From contig CAXORL010000002.1 of NCBI GenBank assembly GCA_964211495.1, positions 124,001 through 188,000 on the forward strand: DNA of 64,000 bases. Reading direction: 5' to 3'. The translations under genes were made by a program, and so were the position numbers. The DNA is from Faucicola osloensis_B (GTDB lineage Bacteria > Pseudomonadota > Gammaproteobacteria > Pseudomonadales > Moraxellaceae). Of the stretch, positions 26,676 through 37,268 are shown one piece after another; within the stretch, counting starts at the first letter, position 1, and every line of letters starts with the position of its first letter. The notes beneath the pieces are model-generated. The model made no database searches, had not been told where the DNA came from, and saw only the letters and a list, made by a program, of their open reading frames with translations.

Positions 26676-27035
26676 ATCAATCCCGAGTCTTGTAAGCGTT
26701 TTGGCAAATAATCAAACGCAATCGCTGGATGCGATAAGATTTTTTCACTGACGCCTCGTTGTTGCAGTCGATTCGGTAAATCGACCAATTTCTCGGCAGT
26801 TTGCTTAAGTTCTTCAAGTAAAATTGAAGGCTCTATCAAATCTGACAAGCTCTCACAGATGGCGATAAAGTTATAACGACCTTGAAAAAGCATACCAATT
26901 ATCGGTTAGGTAATGCTTAAAGCTGTAATCACCAAGATAAGCGATTTCAATCAAGTTATACTCGTCAAAAGTGAGTTCAGCAATGTCCTGCCATTGTTGA
27001 TCTAAAAAACCCTGGAAGGTTAGAGAGTGTTTCAT
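26672..27035 (-). pseudogene. HipA-family toxin remnant, internally deleted and frameshifted
   Basis: Two short frames on the minus strand, one from an ATG at 27035 (MKHSLTFQGFLDQQWQDIAELTFDEY..) and one read to 26672 (..QGRYNFIAICESLSDLIEPSILLEELKQ..LPKRLQDSGLI), are in different phases and overlap near 26880. Together they encode about 120 residues, versus over 400 in a HipA kinase. The first part resembles a HipA N-terminus and the second a HipA C-terminus; the kinase core is missing. Identification rests on remembered family style and the HTH partner. Confidence 0.45.
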
Positions 27036-27114
27036 AGAGAATTTAATGAGTGATATATTACTTATTATAAGAATATTCACTCGTTCATGAAAGATATAGG
27101 TTACATAATATTTA

Positions 27115-30100
27115 TCACACAAACTTCTCAAACAACCCTAACAATTCTTCTTCGCTCAGTTTGACGTCGCCCTCATGGTCAGCGCTTAGGATAGATTGAG
27201 CGAGTTCGGCTTTATTTTTTTGCATCGTCAAGATTTTCTCTTCAATGCTTTGGTTGGTAATCAGCTTATACACAAACACAGGCTTGTCTTGCCCGATTCG
27301 CCATGCCCTATCAGAGGCTTGGTCTTCAGCCGCAGGGTTCCACCACGGGTCATAATGAATCACCGTGTCAGCGGTGGTCAAGTTTAGTCCCACGCCGCCC
27401 GCTTTTAGGCTAATCAAAAACACAGGCACTTGCCCCGATTGGAATGCCTCAATCGCCTCACTACGTTTTTTGGTTTTTCCTGTGAGTTTGCTAAAGCCGA
27501 TGTTTTCACTGTGCAGTCGCTGCTCAATTAGGGCAAGCATACTGGTAAATTGAGAAAATATCAGAACTTTCCGTCCCTCAGCCACCATATCGGTGACGGT
27601 TTCTATCAGATAATCGAGTTTGGCAGAGTGCATGGCTTTGGATTTGACCGCGCTTTTACCCTTCGGCAAGCTATCTAAATTTAACAAGCTAGGATGACAA
27701 CAGACTTGCCGTAATTTGAGCAAGGCATCTAGAATCTGAATTTGACTGCGTTTAAAGCCTTGCTGGGCGATGATTTGTTTGATACTGTCTTGCATGGTGG
27801 CTCGCACCGCTTCATACAGCTTGGACTGCTCGTCATTCATGTCAATATTGACTTCGATGGTGGTTTTGGGCGGTAGTTCTTTGGCAACATCGGTTTTTAA
27901 ACGTCGAAGCATGAAGGGTTTGATTCGATTGACCAGTCGTTCCCGTTTTCGGTTATTGCCTTTTTTCTCAATCGGATGGCGGTAGTGTTTGTTAAACACG
28001 TCTTGACTACCCAAAAACCCAGGCATCAGAAAATAAAACAGTGACCACAGTTCGCCTAGATGATTTTCCATCGGCGTGCCTGTCAAACACAGACGATGTT
28101 TGGCGGTGAGCGAGCGTAGCACTTGCGCCGATTTGCTGTGGGGATTTTTGATGTTTTGCGCTTCATCAAGAATGATTTGGTGGAATTGGTGAGTTTTCAA
28201 CAGCTCTTTATCTCGCACCACCAGCGGATAGGTAGTGAGGACGATGTCATGCTGTTTGATTTTGTCAAAATCATCATGACGATTTGCCCCATGCAGTAGC
28301 AAAACCGACAACTCTGGGGTGAATTTTTCGGTTTCTTTTTGCCAGTTGTGCATCAGCGACGTGGGCGCAACGATGAGTACAGGTCGCTCGGTCAACTGCC
28401 CTGCTTGTTTTTCCATGAGGATATGAGCCAGCGTTTGGGCGGTTTTGCCCAGTCCCATGTCATCAGCTAATATACCGCCATGTTCAGTCTGTGCCAAAAA
28501 TTGCAGCCAAGCCAAGCCTTGCTGCTGATAGGGTCGTAATTCCCCAATAAATCCTTGTGGCGTGGGCAAATTAGATTGATAACCAGCTTTAAGTTTTTCA
28601 CTAAATTGTTTGAGTTTTTCGGGCATTTGCCATGCCATGCCAAGCGTGTGTTCAAGGTCAACTAACTGCTGAGCGTCATACCTATCAATTTTTCGCTCAT
28701 GTTGTGATAACAGATGGGTTAAATTTTGCAAAATCGGTAAAATGTCTTTAAAAGCCACCGCCAATGCGGGGCGACCTTGTCCGACATTGATGGCGAATAG
28801 ATGGTCTTTGTCAAATAGTTGCTCGATATCTGGGTGCATCAGATAAGGATATTGCTCTAGCAAGTATGCCACGATATTCAGCAAATCATATCGATGCCCA
28901 TCGCTATCACTGATTGTTGCTCCGACTTCAAACCAATGATTGCCATCATCATCGTTTTCGCCTGTCAAAGGCTCAACAAGCAATTCTAGGTTTTGGGAAA
29001 GGTTAGCGTTAATTGGGCTATCGGCTAAATGCTCGACCTGCCAGCCGATTTCATGGAATTTATCGATGGGTAATAAGGTACTTAAGGCTTGATTGTGCTC
29101 AATGGTGGCTTGATGTCGGCTGACACTTGAGCCGATTTTGAGCCATTCAAAGGTGTTACATTGTTTTTTTAACCCCCGTATGGCTTTGTTTTCCGCTTTA
29201 ATATCTCGGTATTGCTGATAACGTTTACCATTTTTTTGGGTAGTAAAAAATGGGATTTCAGCCTCCATTCGGGCAGAGATTTCACCGGTTTCATAGGCAA
29301 AGCTAAGCTCGGCTTTGACATATTGTTTGTCTATCCATTGCTGTTGCCAGTAGTCTCGTCGCATATTGTAGGGCAATTGGTGCGTATCAATATGACCAAA
29401 GCGAATGATTGGCTGTGGCGTCCCATAGATTTTTTCAATCGGTTGCAGGTTTTTAGGTTTGGGCAGTTTTTGCGTCATTTGATGACTGGATAAAACCTCT
29501 GCTACGTCATTTGCCATGGCTTTGGGAATCACAGGCATGGTCAGCAATCGGTACAAGACGTCATTGGGCATATCGCCAATGGTATCGCTATTGACCAAGC
29601 CGATTTTGCCGTTGGCGTGATGGATATAGGTCAAAGGCTTAGTCAATAGGATATCAAGATTTTCTGTTGGCCCAAACCCATGGCGATGTTGGTTGCTATC
29701 AAGCAAACTAAACTGCAGTTTTTCGCCATATTGGGTGGGTTCTTGCCATTCAATGGTCAGGGTTAAAATCTCATCAGTCCAAGTGATAGGATGAAATTGC
29801 GCTGCTCGCCAATCCTTATCCCATTGGCTTTTATCATACAAAATTTTATCGTTGATAAGCTGCTGTAATAAGTTTAGCGGTAGTTCGTTCGCTATCATAC
29901 TATGCTGCGCAAAAGCGGCACGGTCTTGGTCTTTGACATGGTCATAAATTTGAGTAAATAAGGCTTTTGTCGTAATAGGAATTGAATAGCTGTAATAAAC
30001 ATTGCTGTACTGTGTATAGGTTTTAGCTTCACGGATTTCGCCTGATTTGATACGGCGAACTTTGATAAGCTCAAGTTGTAATTGTCCAAATTTATGTTCG

Positions 30101-30690
30101 ATTAGATAGATAAAGGGCGAGGGCTCGCTAGTGGCGCTGGGGTTTCTTTGGGTTTTAGCCAATTCTTTTAAATTTTGGTTTAAATTTTTAAGCCAAAGTT
30201 TGGCTTCGTCATGTTGTTTGCTATTATGAACATTTGGGCTGTTAAAATTAATAATAGGCGATGCATTTAAACGTTTGGCTAATGTATCGGTGATATCTTG
30301 ATACTCTATTGGATTATCAAACTGAGCAATCTTCTGCATTAACTCTCGCATAAATTCTTGATTCTGAACCAAAAACTTCTTCATTGGGTCGTTTTTTTCG
30401 TCTTCTTGGTCTCGAAAAAGCCGTGCCAAAGCTGCCCCATGCTTACAAAAACTGCCGACAGGGCAGGTACAATCACTTTGGGTGATACGCTGACTGGCTT
30501 TGTGATAGGCAATTTGGGTATGGTATTTTTTTGTGCCTTTAATATCGGCTTGTAATTGAGTGGTTTGAGCCGTTTCGGTTCGCTCAAGGCTTTCAAGGTC
30601 GATTCTGCTGACATATTCAAGGCTACGACTGATAGTCTGGCTATTAAATTTATGCAGTAAATTGGCGAGGGTGGTGATAGATTTTGACAT
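27115..30690 (-). CDS. SNF2-family helicase with SWIM zinc finger
   Basis: About 1191 residues from the ATG at 30690; an upstream TTG at 30726 is possible. Near the N-terminus is a SWIM zinc motif (CTCPVGSFCKHGAAL). In the C-terminal half are the SNF2 motifs: Walker A LADDMGLGKTAQT, the DEAQ box LDEAQNIKNPHS, LTGTPMENHLGELWSLFYFL, and motifs V-VI GGVGLNLTTADTVIHYDPWWNPAAEDQASDRAWRIGQ. It should be an ATP-driven DNA translocase. Many gammaproteobacteria carry such a protein as an ordinary gene, and SNF2 proteins also occur in defence loci. No nuclease partner is adjacent. Confidence 0.92.
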   Translation of the reverse strand: MSKSITTLANLLHKFNSQTISRSLEYVSRIDLESLERTETAQTTQLQADIKGTKKYHTQIAYHKASQRITQSDCTCPVGSFCKHGAALARLFRDQEDEKNDPMKKFLVQNQEFMRELMQKIAQFDNPIEYQDITDTLAKRLNASPIINFNSPNVHNSKQHDEAKLWLKNLNQNLKELAKTQRNPSATSEPSPFIYLIEHKFGQLQLELIKVRRIKSGEIREAKTYTQYSNVYYSYSIPITTKALFTQIYDHVKDQDRAAFAQHSMIANELPLNLLQQLINDKILYDKSQWDKDWRAAQFHPITWTDEILTLTIEWQEPTQYGEKLQFSLLDSNQHRHGFGPTENLDILLTKPLTYIHHANGKIGLVNSDTIGDMPNDVLYRLLTMPVIPKAMANDVAEVLSSHQMTQKLPKPKNLQPIEKIYGTPQPIIRFGHIDTHQLPYNMRRDYWQQQWIDKQYVKAELSFAYETGEISARMEAEIPFFTTQKNGKRYQQYRDIKAENKAIRGLKKQCNTFEWLKIGSSVSRHQATIEHNQALSTLLPIDKFHEIGWQVEHLADSPINANLSQNLELLVEPLTGENDDDGNHWFEVGATISDSDGHRYDLLNIVAYLLEQYPYLMHPDIEQLFDKDHLFAINVGQGRPALAVAFKDILPILQNLTHLLSQHERKIDRYDAQQLVDLEHTLGMAWQMPEKLKQFSEKLKAGYQSNLPTPQGFIGELRPYQQQGLAWLQFLAQTEHGGILADDMGLGKTAQTLAHILMEKQAGQLTERPVLIVAPTSLMHNWQKETEKFTPELSVLLLHGANRHDDFDKIKQHDIVLTTYPLVVRDKELLKTHQFHQIILDEAQNIKNPHSKSAQVLRSLTAKHRLCLTGTPMENHLGELWSLFYFLMPGFLGSQDVFNKHYRHPIEKKGNNRKRERLVNRIKPFMLRRLKTDVAKELPPKTTIEVNIDMNDEQSKLYEAVRATMQDSIKQIIAQQGFKRSQIQILDALLKLRQVCCHPSLLNLDSLPKGKSAVKSKAMHSAKLDYLIETVTDMVAEGRKVLIFSQFTSMLALIEQRLHSENIGFSKLTGKTKKRSEAIEAFQSGQVPVFLISLKAGGVGLNLTTADTVIHYDPWWNPAAEDQASDRAWRIGQDKPVFVYKLITNQSIEEKILTMQKNKAELAQSILSADHEGDVKLSEEELLGLFEKFV

Positions 30691-30994
30691 AAGACTGAAT
30701 ATTTTTAGATGTAAATAAATAGGCAAGCATTTTTAATTAAAGTAATGGTAGAAAGGATTCGACACTTAACCTTTATTAGCTATCATGCCACTAAGAATAC
30801 TTGCCACCGGGTAAATTAACTTCAAAGAAACACTTTCAAGCTTAACAAAGCCTTCATGTTGATAATATACTCAATGGCTATATGTACGTCGAATTTCTTT
30901 AGATTATATTAAAAATAACATTTTTCATTTGTAAAATGTGAGAATAAACATATAATACATTTGTAAAAAGTAAATTTAAGAATTAGAGTTCCTT

Positions 30995-32296
30995 ATGCAG
31001 CGTCATATTTTAGCAAAATTAAAAACTTGGTATGAAAAATCCACTCGTAAACCTCTGGTGATTCAAGGTGCTAGACAAGTCGGAAAAACTTGGCTAATGA
31101 AGCATTTTGGCGAGCAACATTTTGCTAAAGTTGCTTATATCAATTTTGATAATAACGAACGTATGAAAGTCCTTTTTGAAGGTGACTTTGATGTCCATCG
31201 TTTGTTGCTAGGCTTACAGATTGAGTCAGGTGTTGACATTGAGCCAGAAAATACGTTACTCATTTTTGATGAAATTCAAGAAGTACCGAAAGCCTTATCA
31301 TCGCTCAAATATTTTTATGAGAATATGCCTCAGCTGTCAATTCTGTCGGCAGGGTCATTGCTGGGGATCGCAATTCATCAAGGTTTGTCCTTTCCTGTGG
31401 GCAAAGTGGAGTTCTTAGCCCTTTATCCGATGGATTTCATTGAGTTTTTATGGGCGATGGGTGATGATAAATTGGTAAAACTGCTACAAAGCCAAGATTG
31501 GGGATTAATCACCGCTATGAAGAGCAAATATATTGATCGTTTACGACAGTATTATTTTGTCGGTGGTATGCCTGAATCGGTAAAAACCTTTGTTGACGGC
31601 CAAAATTTTGAGGCAGTAAGATATGTGCAAAATAATTTACTACTCGCTTATGAGTATGATTTTTCCAAGCATATTCAGGATAATAGCATCATCTCTAAAG
31701 TGCGAGCCGTATGGCAAAGCTTACCTGAACAGCTTGCTAAGGAAAACAAAAAGTTTGTCGCCACTCAAGCACAGTCTGGGGCAAGATTAAAGGACTTCGA
31801 ATCCGCTATTCAATGGTTAGTAGCGAGTGGATTGGTCCATCAAATCTTTAGAATTACCAAGCCGAATCTGCCATTAGGTGGCTATCAAGACAATGTGTTT
31901 AAACTATATTTTGTGGATGTGGGATTATTGACTGCTAAAACAGGGTTGGATGTCAGTGTTTTATTAGCGGGTAATCGGCTATTTACTGAATTTAAAGGGG
32001 CATTGACAGAACAGTATGTGTTGCAGCAGTTATTAGTGAGCGGTTTAGAGCCTATCTTTTATTGGGGCCTTGAACGTGCGGTAGCAGAAGTAAATTTTGT
32101 AGTACAACATAGTAGTCAAATCATACCAATAGAGGTGAAAGCAGTAGAAAACCTTAAGGCTAAAAGTTTGCGGTCGTATTATGATAAGTTTAAACCCGAT
32201 AAAGTTTTTAGAATCTCAATGTCAGATTATCGTAAACAAGATTGGCTAGTTAATCTGCCATTATACGCTTTGGCAAATTTTAGGTCGATAGAATAA
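30995..32296 (+). CDS. AAA ATPase with DUF4143 domain
   Basis: 433 residues. The N-terminal AAA_14 domain has Walker A GARQVGKTW (residues 25-33) and Walker B TLLIFDEIQEVP. The C-terminal part is DUF4143 (FVATQAQSGARLKDFESAIQWLVASGLVHQIFRIT, and FYWGLERAVAEVNFVVQHSSQIIPIEVKA, which resembles a restriction-like nuclease core). The family is widespread, and its function is unproven. Monocistronic, divergent from the helicase. Confidence 0.88.
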   Translation: MQRHILAKLKTWYEKSTRKPLVIQGARQVGKTWLMKHFGEQHFAKVAYINFDNNERMKVLFEGDFDVHRLLLGLQIESGVDIEPENTLLIFDEIQEVPKALSSLKYFYENMPQLSILSAGSLLGIAIHQGLSFPVGKVEFLALYPMDFIEFLWAMGDDKLVKLLQSQDWGLITAMKSKYIDRLRQYYFVGGMPESVKTFVDGQNFEAVRYVQNNLLLAYEYDFSKHIQDNSIISKVRAVWQSLPEQLAKENKKFVATQAQSGARLKDFESAIQWLVASGLVHQIFRITKPNLPLGGYQDNVFKLYFVDVGLLTAKTGLDVSVLLAGNRLFTEFKGALTEQYVLQQLLVSGLEPIFYWGLERAVAEVNFVVQHSSQIIPIEVKAVENLKAKSLRSYYDKFKPDKVFRISMSDYRKQDWLVNLPLYALANFRSIE

Positions 32297-32449
32297 GACA
32301 TATAGACGATGTGTTAGAAAGCTTTACTAATGATTCTGCTTTTATCCATAAATCAGGTTCGAAATCAAGCCGGTGCTTAAAACAGCTTTTTTTTTCAACT
32401 TCTACACATGAGGTTAAAATACAACCTAAAACAAATACTTTAGCATTAT

Positions 32450-32461
32450 TTTAGAACTAAA
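32450..32461. repeat. AGAACT palindrome, fourth site
   Basis: TTTAG-AA-CTAAA, identical to the site at 16302-16313, lies just after the AAA gene and before the 3' end of the broken Schlafen-type gene. A half-match (TTAGAACTAC) follows at 32473. Confidence 0.4.
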
Positions 32462-32481
32462 AAGAAACTATGTTAGAACTA

Positions 32482-33609
32482 CTATGAAACTTGAATTATT
32501 TTTCTTTTAATTATCGCTTTAAATAAATTATTTTGCCTATCATTGATAAGCTCAATATCTGGATAAGCCTTATAAGCTCGCAAAATGCCACTACCTAATC
32601 CTCGATAAGGCAATAACTTACTGGCAAAAGATGCCAAAATTGGGTTTCTAATCTTTGAATTCCCCATCTTAATATTTTTAATGGTCAAATTATTGGGCAG
32701 GCGGCCAGGGCTAATAATTTCAATCCTATCGCTAAAGATAATTAACCGTATTGGGGCAGAGACAAAGTAATCACGGTGGATTAGGGCATTGGCTATCAAT
32801 TCCTCAAAAACAATCTTTGGAATTTCAGGTTCGCCAATTGAATTAAAACCTTGATCGTTTTGCAGATAACGGATGTTCATCATACAAAAACTTAGGGCTT
32901 GAGCAAATATCTCTGACAATTTGCCTGTAATATCTCGACTATCGATGTATGGGTCATCCATAATATCTGTCCCGTAAAAAGCCACGGCTTTAATTAGAAA
33001 GACAGGAATTTTTATTTGGGGTCTTTTAGCAATCATTAAATTCATATTTTCAAGCAGTTGGGTAGGGGTTAATGACTGCTCATCTAAACTCTCACCATAT
33101 TCATTTTCAAAAAACTGTGAAAAAGCTATCATGTCTACCTCTTTGACAGAGGTATTGGCTACAGGTAATTCATCTGCATGAATAAGCACAGCCTGCTGAA
33201 AAATACACTGTAATTATTCTCTTGCACTCACTTTGCGTTTATCTGAACCACTTTTCACATAAACATACAAGTTTTTATCCATATAAGGCTTGCTAATCCC
33301 TTCAGGGATCTGAACGAGCATTACCATCCCTTCTGAAATATTAAAATTTTGTGTGGTAGGTGCGATTGGTGGTCGCATATGCTCGGTACTGGCATTCGAA
33401 ACCAATTGATTGATACGGCCAATATCTTCAGTATTCAAACCTGCCATAGAACCATCATCATTTACCCCAATAATCAAGTACCCACCAAGACTATTACTAA
33501 ATGCAACCATTTCTTGAGCTAAGGCATTAGAACGGGTTACATTGGATTTGAATTGATGTCGGCTATCTTCACCTAAGGCAATCATCGTTAATAAATCGCT
33601 AGCTTCCAT
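32482..33609 (-). pseudogene. AlbA_2/Schlafen-type ATP-binding protein gene split by one in-frame stop
   Basis: Two stretches, 33214-33609 and 32482-33213, lie in the same frame with a single TAA at 33214-33216 between them; no frameshift is needed. The first 131 residues are the AlbA_2 domain (MEASDLLTMIALGEDSRHQFKS..SLGGYLIIGVNDDGSMAGL..NLYVYVKSGSDKRKVSARE). After the stop the frame continues LQCIFQQA.. into IVFEELIANALIHRDYF..RGLGSGILRAYKAYP, the conserved GHKL-like half of these proteins. The ancestral codon was most likely GAA (Glu). The full product would be about 375 residues. It may be a recent nonsense mutation or a sequencing error. Confidence 0.8.
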
Positions 33610-33866
33610 TTAATATCACTCGAGCATGGTTATCAAAATTTAACTCACATTTTATCAATTAACAAATCTATAGGTGTAAGGCTTATTTTAAGAAAGCTGA
33701 AATTTATAAAATAAATTGTAGTACATATTTATCGAATAGAACAAAAATCCAATACGAATACGCCTATAAAGGTGATTTATCAATCTAACATCTCAAGAAT
33801 ATAATTAGACAACATCTACATAGTTTGCTAGCCTAAACCCATGCTTATTAGCCAATTTCCTTTACT

Positions 33867-35963
33867 ATGACCATCAATCACTTGCTTGAAGAACTTAATC
33901 CTGCCCAGCGTAAAGCTGCCACTACCGATAGCCAAAATACACTGGTATTGGCAGGGGCGGGGAGTGGTAAAACTAAAACCATTGTCGCTCGCGCTGCCTA
34001 TTTGATTGATAAAGGTGTGCCTGCCAACGAAATCCAAATCGTCACCTTTACCCGTCGTGCTGCCAGTGAAATTGTCACCCGTGTCGAAAGCCATTTAGGA
34101 TTGCAAGCCGAAGGACTGCGCGCGTCCACCTTCCATACCTTTTGTCTAAGTATCTTACGTCGTTACCCTAAAGTGTTTGACTTAAAAGGCTTTAATGTCA
34201 TCGACCGTGATGACCAAATCATGATGTTCAAACTGCTACGCGGTAAGTTCGAAGATAAACGTGCTAAAGAGGCAGCAGCAAAGAATAGTCAAACATCGAC
34301 AGGTAAAACCATTAGCTTTCACCGTAAAAAAGCCGCTCAAACCATTAGCGAAATATTACCTAAGCCCAAAGAGCTTGTTGATCTATATTCCTACTCGCGT
34401 AATACCCAAATCTCACTTAAAGACGCGTTATATAAGCAACTGCCAGATTTTCAGCCTGCTTATGAGGAAATCAAAGCAGTCATGAAAGGTTATGAAGCGC
34501 AAAAGCAAGAACGGCATTATCTCGACTACGATGATATCTTGGAATATGTCGCACGCTATTTAAATGCCGATGATTGGCTACTTGAACGAGTCACTGAAAA
34601 CACCAAGTATCTGCTAGTCGATGAGATGCAAGATACCAATCCGCTACAGTGGTTACTATTGCAGCCATTTATTGGACGTACGCAGCTATTTTGTGTTGGG
34701 GATGATGCTCAGTCGATTTATGGCTTTCGCGGGGCGGACTTTGAAAATATACATAGCTTTAAAGAAAGAGTACCCGATGCCGAAGTGCTAACACTGGATT
34801 TAAATTATCGCTCAACTCAAGAAATTCTAGATTTATCCAACTGGCTGCTGGATCGAAGTGAGCTTGATTATAAAAAACGGCTTACCGCACATCGCGGTGA
34901 AGGGATTAAACCGGTACTGCATAGTTTTGGCAATGAGTTCGATGAAGCGCGATTTATCGTCAGTAATTTAAAAAAGCGTTATGACCAAGGGGCACCGTGG
35001 CATCATCATATGATTTTGCTTCGCTCAGCGTTTTCAGGTCGACAAGTGGAAAGCGCACTCATTGCTGCAAATATTCCCTATGTGTTTATTGGCGGTACCA
35101 AATTACTTGAAGCGGCGCATGTTAAAGACTTAATCAGTATGCTACGAGTGACGGTCAACCATCTTGATGAACTTGCTTGGATTCGCTTTTTAACCCTATG
35201 GGATGGCATTGGCGATGCTGGGGCAGGGAAGCTGGTTAATGAGTTTTTAACCTTACCAGACTTGAATGCTTGCATTGAGGTGCTTGATAAGAAAAGCAAA
35301 GTACCAAAACCTGCTATTGAAGCACTTAAGGAACTTGCAAAGCCACAGGAACTGCCAGAGAAAAGCATTGATATCGCCTTTGATGCGTTAAGTGATCAAT
35401 TGCAAAAAAACTATGAGAAAAAAGACTGGGACAGCCGCGCCAGAGATTTTGAGCTGGTCAAACAACTTGCCATGCGACATGGCACATTAGCTGACTTTAT
35501 CGAGGCTTATATTTTAGATCCAATCTCCCATAGTGAAGTGAGTAAACAAGATAATGATGATTTAGTCACGCTGATTACCATTCATTCCGCCAAAGGGGCT
35601 GAACGTGAGGTCTGTTATATCGTCAATGCGTCTGTGGGACAATATCCGCATATACGAGCTCAAGACAGCTTTGAAGAAGTGGAAGAAGAACGCCGTGTGC
35701 TGTATGTAGCGATGACGCGGGCAAAAGATGAACTGATTATCACACGGCAAAATCTTAATACTTGGGCTACCAGTCGGGTTGATGGGCAAAACCGTACGAT
35801 TGAAAGTTATTTTTTAAGCGAAGTGCCAAAAGAGCTATTGCCAAATGATAGTGGCTTTAATTCATTTGGTGGTTTTAGAGCGGATAATTCGTTTCATCAA
35901 CCGCTTAAGAAAAAGCCGAAAATTGGTATCGATTTTGATGATGACGATTATTTAGATGATTAA
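33867..35963 (+). CDS. UvrD/Rep-family ATP-dependent DNA helicase
   Basis: 698 residues, superfamily 1A. Motifs in order: Q motif LNPAQRKAATT, Walker A AGAGSGKTKTI, TFTRRAASEI, Walker B LLVDEMQDTNPLQW, GDDAQSIYGFRGAD, LDLNYRST, LITIHSAKGAEREV and LYVAMTRAKDEL. The acidic C-terminal tail (FDDDDYLDD) is unusual. It is shorter than UvrD proper and looks like the small UvrD-like helicases; it may be accessory or ordinary. Stands alone. Confidence 0.9.
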   Translation: MTINHLLEELNPAQRKAATTDSQNTLVLAGAGSGKTKTIVARAAYLIDKGVPANEIQIVTFTRRAASEIVTRVESHLGLQAEGLRASTFHTFCLSILRRYPKVFDLKGFNVIDRDDQIMMFKLLRGKFEDKRAKEAAAKNSQTSTGKTISFHRKKAAQTISEILPKPKELVDLYSYSRNTQISLKDALYKQLPDFQPAYEEIKAVMKGYEAQKQERHYLDYDDILEYVARYLNADDWLLERVTENTKYLLVDEMQDTNPLQWLLLQPFIGRTQLFCVGDDAQSIYGFRGADFENIHSFKERVPDAEVLTLDLNYRSTQEILDLSNWLLDRSELDYKKRLTAHRGEGIKPVLHSFGNEFDEARFIVSNLKKRYDQGAPWHHHMILLRSAFSGRQVESALIAANIPYVFIGGTKLLEAAHVKDLISMLRVTVNHLDELAWIRFLTLWDGIGDAGAGKLVNEFLTLPDLNACIEVLDKKSKVPKPAIEALKELAKPQELPEKSIDIAFDALSDQLQKNYEKKDWDSRARDFELVKQLAMRHGTLADFIEAYILDPISHSEVSKQDNDDLVTLITIHSAKGAEREVCYIVNASVGQYPHIRAQDSFEEVEEERRVLYVAMTRAKDELIITRQNLNTWATSRVDGQNRTIESYFLSEVPKELLPNDSGFNSFGGFRADNSFHQPLKKKPKIGIDFDDDDYLDD

Positions 35964-36130
35964 GGGATGAGAAAACCTCTTTTTAAGTTAACTAATTTAC
36001 CAAAATAAAATTTATCTAGTATTATACTAATCTTGTATTTATCATAATTAATCCAAGTTAATACTATGATTTGAAAAAATGATAAAGTGTTACCAATAAC
36101 TGCAATTTGTTGAGCGAAGATATTTAATAA

Positions 36131-37268
36131 CTGAAGTTACGCACCGCTAATAGCCTTAAGCTGGGCAAAAGCCGACTGATTAGCGGAGACGAGTAACTTT
36201 AAACGCAAAGCGAAATGATTTAACTTGGTTTTGATTTTCAAACACTCAAGCTTAAACACCGCATACGTGGCTAAAAACATATGATTAAACCGAGCCCTTT
36301 GGCTATGAGCAGGCGACTTACCCAAATTGGCATTTTGCTTTAACGACTTATGATACACTTCAACCTGCCATCGTTTTTGATAGCCGTTGATAAATTTATC
36401 CTTGTCGCATTGCAAATCTGAGCATACCAGATATAACACCCATGTAGAATCGTCCTTGTTTGTAAAGACTCGGCGTAATAACAAGACTTCATCATGATAG
36501 TCATTTAAAAAGCCGTGAACAGGGGTATTATCGGGTAGATTAGATTCATCAATACGTACAAAGTTACCTTTTTCTCTATCATCCGGGGTTAAAGCCACCA
36601 AGCGATTTGACTTTAACGCAAAGATGAAATGCTTGTTAGCTTTACGAATATGTTTGAATGTCGCTTTGGCTGAAAACCAAGAATCGGCTAATACATAGTC
36701 GAATTTGACTTGGTTTTTGATTGCCCTATCAAACATATCAAGCAGTCGCTGATTTTTGGTTTTATCACTTTTACGTTTAACGTTGCCTTTGTCATCGGTA
36801 AAGACATTGGATTTGGTAATGATGTCATAGCTTAAGGGTATGTCGATATCTTTGCGATGATACAGACAGTTAAGCAGGTTAATGCCTTTAACATTTTTGT
36901 TTTGGGTGTGGTCGTAGTGCCAGCAGTTGGTGTCGTCGACGCTTGTGTGCGGTTTGGGCTGTATGGTGTCATCAAAGATGAGATAGCCGGTGGCATTGGG
37001 TGTGGCATTTTCATGCTTTCTTAGCATGGGTTTAATCAGTTGCCATTGTTCTTTGGCGGTGAGTGTTTCACTGTTTAGAAAGCGGGTGATGCTGTCATGG
37101 TAGATGCTCCCTTGTAGTAGATTGGCAAGTCCTGTGGCGGTGGTTTGCCCAAAACTTGCGATGAGGTAGTCGCTGTAGAGTTCTATCATGTCTTTGTTCA
37201 TTTGTTTACTCTCGCTGACTGCTTTTTTTGTTATGATAGCGCTTTTTTAAAGGGCTGCGTAACTTCAG
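36131..37268 (-). mobile_element. IS element, 1.14 kb, IS4/IS701-like DDE type
   Basis: The ends CTGAAGTTACGCA (36131-36143) and TGCGTAACTTCAG (37256-37268) are perfect 13-bp inverted repeats. They are flanked by TTAATAA on both sides (36124-36130 and 37269-37275), a 7-bp target duplication. One transposase gene fills the element. Intact ends and flanks indicate a recent insertion, between the UvrD-type and NERD-helicase genes. Confidence 0.9.
36137..37201 (-). CDS. DDE transposase (IS4/IS701-like)
   Basis: 354 residues. The DDE triad is visible: Asp in LIFDDTIQ (near residue 77), Asp in YVLADSWFSAKATF (near 172), and Glu in YQKRWQVEVYHKSLKQ (the Y-x2-RW-x-IE-x-x-HK-x-LK signature, near 277). 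The protein looks full-length and ends close to the left inverted repeat. Confidence 0.9.
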   Translation of the reverse strand: MNKDMIELYSDYLIASFGQTTATGLANLLQGSIYHDSITRFLNSETLTAKEQWQLIKPMLRKHENATPNATGYLIFDDTIQPKPHTSVDDTNCWHYDHTQNKNVKGINLLNCLYHRKDIDIPLSYDIITKSNVFTDDKGNVKRKSDKTKNQRLLDMFDRAIKNQVKFDYVLADSWFSAKATFKHIRKANKHFIFALKSNRLVALTPDDREKGNFVRIDESNLPDNTPVHGFLNDYHDEVLLLRRVFTNKDDSTWVLYLVCSDLQCDKDKFINGYQKRWQVEVYHKSLKQNANLGKSPAHSQRARFNHMFLATYAVFKLECLKIKTKLNHFALRLKLLVSANQSAFAQLKAISGA

